Position numbers and translations under genes: made by a program
Source: Myxococcales bacterium
GTDB lineage: Bacteria; Myxococcota; Myxococcia; Myxococcales; Anaeromyxobacteraceae
DNA length: 10,337 bases
NCBI GenBank assembly: GCA_021848865.1
Contig: JAJZTO010000062.1
Location: 1 to 10,337 of the forward strand
Direction of reading: 5' to 3'
The notes under the pieces: generated by a model
Database searches by the model: none
The model's input: only the letters and a program-made list of their open reading frames with translations
What the model was told of the DNA's origin: nothing
Shown here: positions 6,786 to 10,337 of the stretch, piece by piece
How positions within the stretch are numbered: the stretch's first letter is position 1
How the letters are laid out: each line of letters begins with the position of its first letter

Positions 6786-7970
6786 GTGCCCTCCGCCCGC
6801 CTCCGCCACGTCGCCGTCTTCCTCGCCGTGGCGGCGGCGGCCCAGCTGCTGGCGGTGGGGGCCGGCAAGGGCTTCCTGCTCACCCAGCTCACCATGGCGG
6901 CGTACTACGCGCTGGTGGCCGTCGGCCTCTCGCTGCTCATGGGCTTCGCCGGGCAGATCTCCCTGGGCCATGCCGCCTTCTTCGCCGTGGGCGGTTACGC
7001 CTCGGCGGCGCTGACCACCTGGAACCTCGCCTCGCACCGGGGGAGCGGCCTGGTGGCGGCGCTGGCCCGGGCCGGGCTGCTCCAGGCGCGCACCGACCTC
7101 TACGGCGGCTCGCTGCTCACCGTGCACCCCTGGGCGGCGGCGGTGGCGGCGGTGGCCCTGGCGCTGCTGCTCGCCTGGCTGGTGGGGATCCCGGTGCTGA
7201 AGCTCAGCGGCCACTACCTGGCCATGGCCACCCTGGGCGTCGGGACCATCATCGGGAGCGTCGCCATCGGCACCGAGGCGCTGGGGGCCGCCGACGGCAT
7301 CTCCGGCGTGCCGCGGCTGCCGCTGGCCTTCGGGGCGGCGGTGACCGGCGACTCCGACCAGCGGGTGCTGAACTACTGGGTGGCGGTGGCCATCCTGGCC
7401 CTGGCGATGGTGCTGCTGCTCAACCTGGTCCGCTCCCGCGTCGGCCGGGCGCTGCGCGCCATCCACGGCGCCGAGGACGCCGCCCGGGCCATGGGGGTGG
7501 ACACCGCCCGCCTCAAGCTCCGGACCTTCGTGCTCAGCGCCGGCCTGGCGGCGGTGGCCGGCGTCTTCCTCACCCACTTCAACGGCGGCATCGGCCCCTC
7601 CGAGGCCTCGACCATGAAGTCGGTGAAGGTGGTGGCCATGGTGGCGGTGGGCGGGATGGGGAGCCTGTGGGGGACGCTGGCGGTCAGCGTGGTGCTGAAC
7701 TTCCTCTCGCTGCGCGGCTACTTCGGGACCTTCGACGACGCCGTCTTCGGCGGCATCCTCATCCTGGTCATGCTCTTCTCGCCCGACGGCGTGCTGGCGC
7801 CCGACCTGCGGCGCTCGGCGGGGGCGGCCTGGGCGCGGCTGCGCGCGGCGCGAGCCCGGCGTCGGGCCGGGGCGGGCGAGGCCGGGGAGGGCGGGACCGG
7901 GGCGGGCGAGGCCGGGGCGGGCGAGGCCCGGGACGGCGCGGCCGGCGCGGGCGGGGAGGAGCGGCCGTGA
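6786..7970 (+). CDS. livM: Branched-chain amino acid ABC transporter permease LivM with a repetitive C-terminal tail
   Basis: The second membrane permease. The 394-residue product has multiple hydrophobic segments and the LivM-type motifs GLSLLMGFAGQISLGHAAFFAVGGYASAAL near residues 53-82, GHYLAMATLGVGTI, a coupling segment GRALRAIHGAEDAARAMGV and VGGMGSLWGTL. After the family-typical end LFSPDGVLAP at about residue 338, a hydrophilic tail of some 50 residues is rich in Arg then in Gly, Ala and Glu, with GAGEA repeats; I know of no function for it. The GTG start has AGGAAGG about ten bases upstream, at the livH stop. The stop overlaps the livG GTG as GTGA. The function is secure; the tail is probably a low-complexity extension and could be cytoplasmic, facing the ATPases. 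Confidence 0.9.
   Translation: MPSARLRHVAVFLAVAAAAQLLAVGAGKGFLLTQLTMAAYYALVAVGLSLLMGFAGQISLGHAAFFAVGGYASAALTTWNLASHRGSGLVAALARAGLLQARTDLYGGSLLTVHPWAAAVAAVALALLLAWLVGIPVLKLSGHYLAMATLGVGTIIGSVAIGTEALGAADGISGVPRLPLAFGAAVTGDSDQRVLNYWVAVAILALAMVLLLNLVRSRVGRALRAIHGAEDAARAMGVDTARLKLRTFVLSAGLAAVAGVFLTHFNGGIGPSEASTMKSVKVVAMVAVGGMGSLWGTLAVSVVLNFLSLRGYFGTFDDAVFGGILILVMLFSPDGVLAPDLRRSAGAAWARLRAARARRRAGAGEAGEGGTGAGEAGAGEARDGAAGAGGEERP
7867..7928 (+). repeat. G-rich tandem repeat inside livM (15-base unit)
   Basis: A 17-base sequence, CCGGGGCGGGCGAGGCC, occurs exactly three times at 7867-7883, 7897-7913 and 7912-7928. The spacing is 30 and 15 bases, so the repeat unit is 15 bases, five codons, keeping the livM frame and encoding GAGEA units with one degenerate unit (GEGGT) between the first two copies. 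The plus strand carries many runs of three or four G within a few bases of each other, a pattern that can form G-quadruplexes in DNA or in the mRNA. The repeat lies 39 bases before the livG start. A role in mRNA folding or in length variation by slippage is inference. Confidence 0.8.
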
Positions 7971-8731
7971 GGCTCCTCGAGGTCCAGGAGGTCTCGAAGC
8001 GCTTCGGCGGCGTCCAGGCCGTGAACCGGGTCAGCTTCGGCGTGGACGAGGGGATGATCAAGGCGGTCATCGGCCCGAACGGCGCCGGGAAGACCACGCT
8101 CTTCAACCTGGTCACCGGGATGTTCACGCCCGACGACGGGGTCATCTCCTTCGCCGGCGAGCCCATCCAGGGCCTGCCCCCGCACCAGGTGGCCGCGCGC
8201 GGCGTCTCCCGCACCTTCCAGAACATCCGGCTCTTCGACCGGATGACGGCGCTGGAGAACGTGATGGTGGGGCGGCACCTGCGCGGGCGGGCCGGCTTCG
8301 TCGCCGGCATGCTGCGGCTCGGCTGGACCCGGCGCGAGGAGGAGGCGGTGCGGGAGAAGGCCCGGGAGCTGATGGAGTTCCTGGGCATCGGCGCGCTGGC
8401 CGACCGCGAGGCGACCAGCCTGGCCTACGGGCAGCAGCGGGCGGTGGAGCTGGCCCGGGCCCTGGCCGCCGATCCCAGGATGGTGCTGCTGGACGAGCCG
8501 GCGGCCGGCCTGAACATGCGCGAGACCGCCGACCTGGCCAGGCTCATCGGGCGCATCCGGGAGCGGGGCGTCACCGTGCTCCTGGTGGAGCACGACATGT
8601 CGCTGGTGATGGAGATCAGCGACGAGGTGGCGGTGCTCTCCTACGGCGAGAAGATCGCCGACGCGGTGCCGGCCGCGGTCCAGAAGGACCCACAGGTGGT
8701 CCGGGTCTACCTCGGGGACGAGGAATGCTGA
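7967..8731 (+). CDS. livG: Branched-chain amino acid ABC transporter ATP-binding protein LivG
   Basis: One of two cytoplasmic ATPases that drive the importer. The 254-residue product has Walker A GPNGAGKTT at 36-44, a Q-loop near SRTFQNIRLF, the LivG form of the signature, LAYGQQR, at 152-158, Walker B MVLLDEP ending with D176 and E177, and the switch histidine H209 in VEHD. The signature variant and the DRMTALENVMVG segment are typical of LivG rather than LivF. The GTG start overlaps the livM stop by four bases (GTGA); the last codons overlap the livF ATG by seven bases, so all three genes are probably translationally coupled. All catalytic residues are intact. Confidence 0.95.
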   Translation: MRLLEVQEVSKRFGGVQAVNRVSFGVDEGMIKAVIGPNGAGKTTLFNLVTGMFTPDDGVISFAGEPIQGLPPHQVAARGVSRTFQNIRLFDRMTALENVMVGRHLRGRAGFVAGMLRLGWTRREEEAVREKARELMEFLGIGALADREATSLAYGQQRAVELARALAADPRMVLLDEPAAGLNMRETADLARLIGRIRERGVTVLLVEHDMSLVMEISDEVAVLSYGEKIADAVPAAVQKDPQVVRVYLGDEEC

Positions 8732-9471
8732 GGATCCGCAACCTCGACGTGGCCTACGGGCCGGTCACGGTGCTGCGGCGCATCTCGCTGCACGTGAACC
8801 CGGGCGAGGTGGTGGCCATCGTCGGCGCCAACGGCGCCGGGAAGACCACGCTCCTCAAGGCGGTGAGCGGCCTGGTGCGGCCGCGGGCCGGGGAGATCGC
8901 CCTGCAGGGCCGGGAGGTGTCCCGGGAGAGCGCGGAGCGCATCGTGGCCCTGGGCTGCTCGCACGTGCCCGAGGGGCGGCAGGTCTTCGCCTCGATGTCG
9001 GTGCACGAGAACCTGCTCATGGGCGCCCACGTCCAGCTCCGGCGCGGGCGCAAGGACCAGGTGAAGGCCGACCTGGAGCGGGTCTACCGGCTCTTCCCGG
9101 TGCTGGAGAAGCGCCAGCGGCAATTCGCCGGTACGCTGTCGGGCGGGGAGCAGCAGATGCTGGCCATGGGTCGCGCCCTGATGGCGCGCCCCGCGCTGCT
9201 CATGCTCGACGAGCCGTCGATGGGGCTGGCCCCGCTGGTGATGAAGGACATCTTCGCCACCGTCTCCCGCATCAGCGCCGAGGGGAGCACGGTGCTGCTG
9301 GTGGAGCAGAACGCCCGCGGGGCCCTGAAGATCGCCCACCGCGGCTACGTGCTCGAGACCGGCCGCATCGTCCTCTCGGGGACGGCGGAGGAGCTGCTGG
9401 CCAACCGCGACGTGCAGCGGGCCTACCTGGGTCGCGAGGCCGCGGCCGAACCGGAGAGGGGAAGACCATGA
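8725..9471 (+). CDS. livF: Branched-chain amino acid ABC transporter ATP-binding protein LivF
   Basis: The second ATPase of the importer, forming a heterodimer with LivG. The 248-residue product shows Walker A GANGAGKTT at 34-42, HVPEGRQVFASMSVHENLLMG, which is the LivF version of the Q-loop region, the canonical signature LSGGEQQML starting at 138, Walker B LLMLDEP with D162 and E163, and VEQN at about 195, where glutamine in place of the switch histidine is usual for LivF. The ATG overlaps the end of livG; a GGGGA is seven to eleven bases upstream. The stop overlaps the next ligase start as ATGA. C-terminal residues after YLGREAAAE are a short charged extension. The protein appears complete and active. 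Confidence 0.95.
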   Translation: MLRIRNLDVAYGPVTVLRRISLHVNPGEVVAIVGANGAGKTTLLKAVSGLVRPRAGEIALQGREVSRESAERIVALGCSHVPEGRQVFASMSVHENLLMGAHVQLRRGRKDQVKADLERVYRLFPVLEKRQRQFAGTLSGGEQQMLAMGRALMARPALLMLDEPSMGLAPLVMKDIFATVSRISAEGSTVLLVEQNARGALKIAHRGYVLETGRIVLSGTAEELLANRDVQRAYLGREAAAEPERGRP

Positions 9472-10337
9472 CGACGGCCCCGACCGCCTACTGGCAGCCC
9501 GAGAGCGAGTGCATGGACCGGGAGGAGCTGGAGCAGCTGCAGCTGGAGCGGCTGGAGGCCACGCTCTCCCGCGTCTACCGCAACGTGCCCTTCTACCGGA
9601 AGCACTTCGACGAGCTGCGCTTCGACCCCGACGAGGTCCGCTCGGCCGAGGAGCTGCGGCGGCTGCCCTTCACCACCAAGCGCGACGTGATGGACGCCTA
9701 CCCCTACGGCCTGTTCGCGGTGCCGCTGCGGGAGGTGGTGCGGCTCCACGCCTCCGGCGGCACCGGCGGGGCCGCCATCGTCATGGGCTACACCCGGAAC
9801 GACATCAAGACCTGGTCCAACCTCATGGCCCGGAACTACGTGGCCGCCGGCGTCACGGCCGACGACGTGGTCCAGATCACCTTCGACTACGGCCTGTTCA
9901 CCGGCGCCTTCGGCGTCCACTACGGCGCCGAGCGGCTCGGGGCCTCGGTGATCCCCATCTCCAGCGGCAACTCCAAGCGGCAGATCAAGATCATGCAGGA
10001 CTACCGGAGCACGGTGCTGGTCGGCACGCCCGGCTACCTGCTCCACCTGGTCGAGGTGATGGGGGAGCTGGGGGTGGTGCCGAACCAGCTCTCGGTGAAG
10101 CGGGTGCTGCTGGGCGGCGAGCCCTGGTCCGAGCGCCGGCGCAAGGAGCTGGAGGAGGCGCTGCACGTCACCGCCACCGCCCACTACGCCCTCTCCGAGG
10201 TGCTGGGGCCGGGCATCGCCGGCGAGTGCCTGGAGCGGGACGGCCTGCACGTGAACGAGGACCACTTCCTGGTGGAGGTGCTGGACCCGCTCACCATGGA
10301 GCCGGTGCGCGACGGCGACAAGGGGGAGCTGGTGCTC
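9468..10337 (+). CDS. Second phenylacetate-CoA ligase-like protein, degenerate ATP loop, cut by window edge
   Basis: A second PaaK-type adenylate-forming protein, of which 290 residues are in the window. The ATG overlaps the livF stop by four bases (ATGA) and has GGAGAGGGGAAG upstream. Its sequence follows the first ligase segment by segment: LEQLQLERLEATLSRVY, FTTKRDVMDAYPYGLFA, VVRLHAS, DYGLFTGAFGVHYGAE, VIPISSGNSKRQ, LLGGEPWSE, ALSEVLGPGIAGECLERDGLH and EDHFLVEVLDP. The ATP-binding loop differs: residues 94-103 read HASGGTGGAA, where the first ligase has HASSGTTGKP, so one serine, one threonine, the lysine and the proline of the loop are replaced. At 240-244 it has YALSE instead of YGLSE. 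The C-terminal lid with the catalytic lysine is outside the window, so activity cannot be judged. It may be a ligase with altered nucleotide use, a non-catalytic paralogue or a regulator; family membership is firm. Confidence 0.88.
   Translation, partial: MTTAPTAYWQPESECMDREELEQLQLERLEATLSRVYRNVPFYRKHFDELRFDPDEVRSAEELRRLPFTTKRDVMDAYPYGLFAVPLREVVRLHASGGTGGAAIVMGYTRNDIKTWSNLMARNYVAAGVTADDVVQITFDYGLFTGAFGVHYGAERLGASVIPISSGNSKRQIKIMQDYRSTVLVGTPGYLLHLVEVMGELGVVPNQLSVKRVLLGGEPWSERRRKELEEALHVTATAHYALSEVLGPGIAGECLERDGLHVNEDHFLVEVLDPLTMEPVRDGDKGELVL

Noticed and set aside
9301..9320. LivF lacks the usual switch histidine (VEQN)
   Set aside because: Glutamine at this place is normal for LivF proteins, so it is not a defect.
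1..10337. CRISPR arrays, tRNA or rRNA genes, insertion sequences
   Set aside because: No regularly spaced repeats, tRNA-like cloverleaf sequence, transposase gene or terminal inverted repeats of a mobile element were seen; the only tandem repeat is the in-frame one in livM.

Overview
This is a very G+C-rich window: third codon positions are almost all G or C, four of the plus-strand genes use GTG starts, and genes overlap by 4 to 7 bases. Gene content and style suggest a bacterium of the former Deltaproteobacteria, perhaps a myxobacterium of the Anaeromyxobacter type. That placement is inference from style and gene set only; there is no rRNA or phylogenetic marker here.

Layout. Positions 1-536 lie on the minus strand. 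A 46-residue single-pass membrane protein (symporter small accessory protein) is translationally coupled to a sodium:solute symporter reading frame that stops after 126 residues, so the symporter looks truncated or broken. Positions 537-682 form a divergent intergenic region with an AT-rich island and nested inverted repeats, the likely control region for both directions. From 683 to the right edge there is one continuous plus-strand gene run, probably one operon: iorA, iorB, a phenylacetate-CoA ligase (paaK type), a tandem ACT-domain protein, a complete branched-chain-amino-acid-type ABC importer (binding protein, LivH, LivM, LivG, LivF) and a second paaK-type gene cut by the window edge. The largest gap in this run is 77 bases, ahead of the binding protein gene.

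How the genes may work together. The importer would bring in an amino acid, an aryl acetate or a similar carboxylate. The paaK-type ligase would make an arylacetyl-CoA using ATP. IorAB interconverts arylacetyl-CoA plus CO2 and aryl-pyruvate with a low-potential electron carrier. The ACT protein probably senses an amino acid. Ligase plus IorAB can salvage aryl acetates into aromatic amino acids, while importer plus IorAB can equally serve aromatic amino acid oxidation. The sequence does not settle the direction.

Points worth a second look: IorA lacks the usual C-terminal ferredoxin domain; the second ligase has a degenerate ATP-binding loop; LivM carries a repetitive Gly/Ala/Glu-rich tail encoded by G-rich 15-base repeats; the divergent region holds a strong candidate operator; and the symporter frame is broken.
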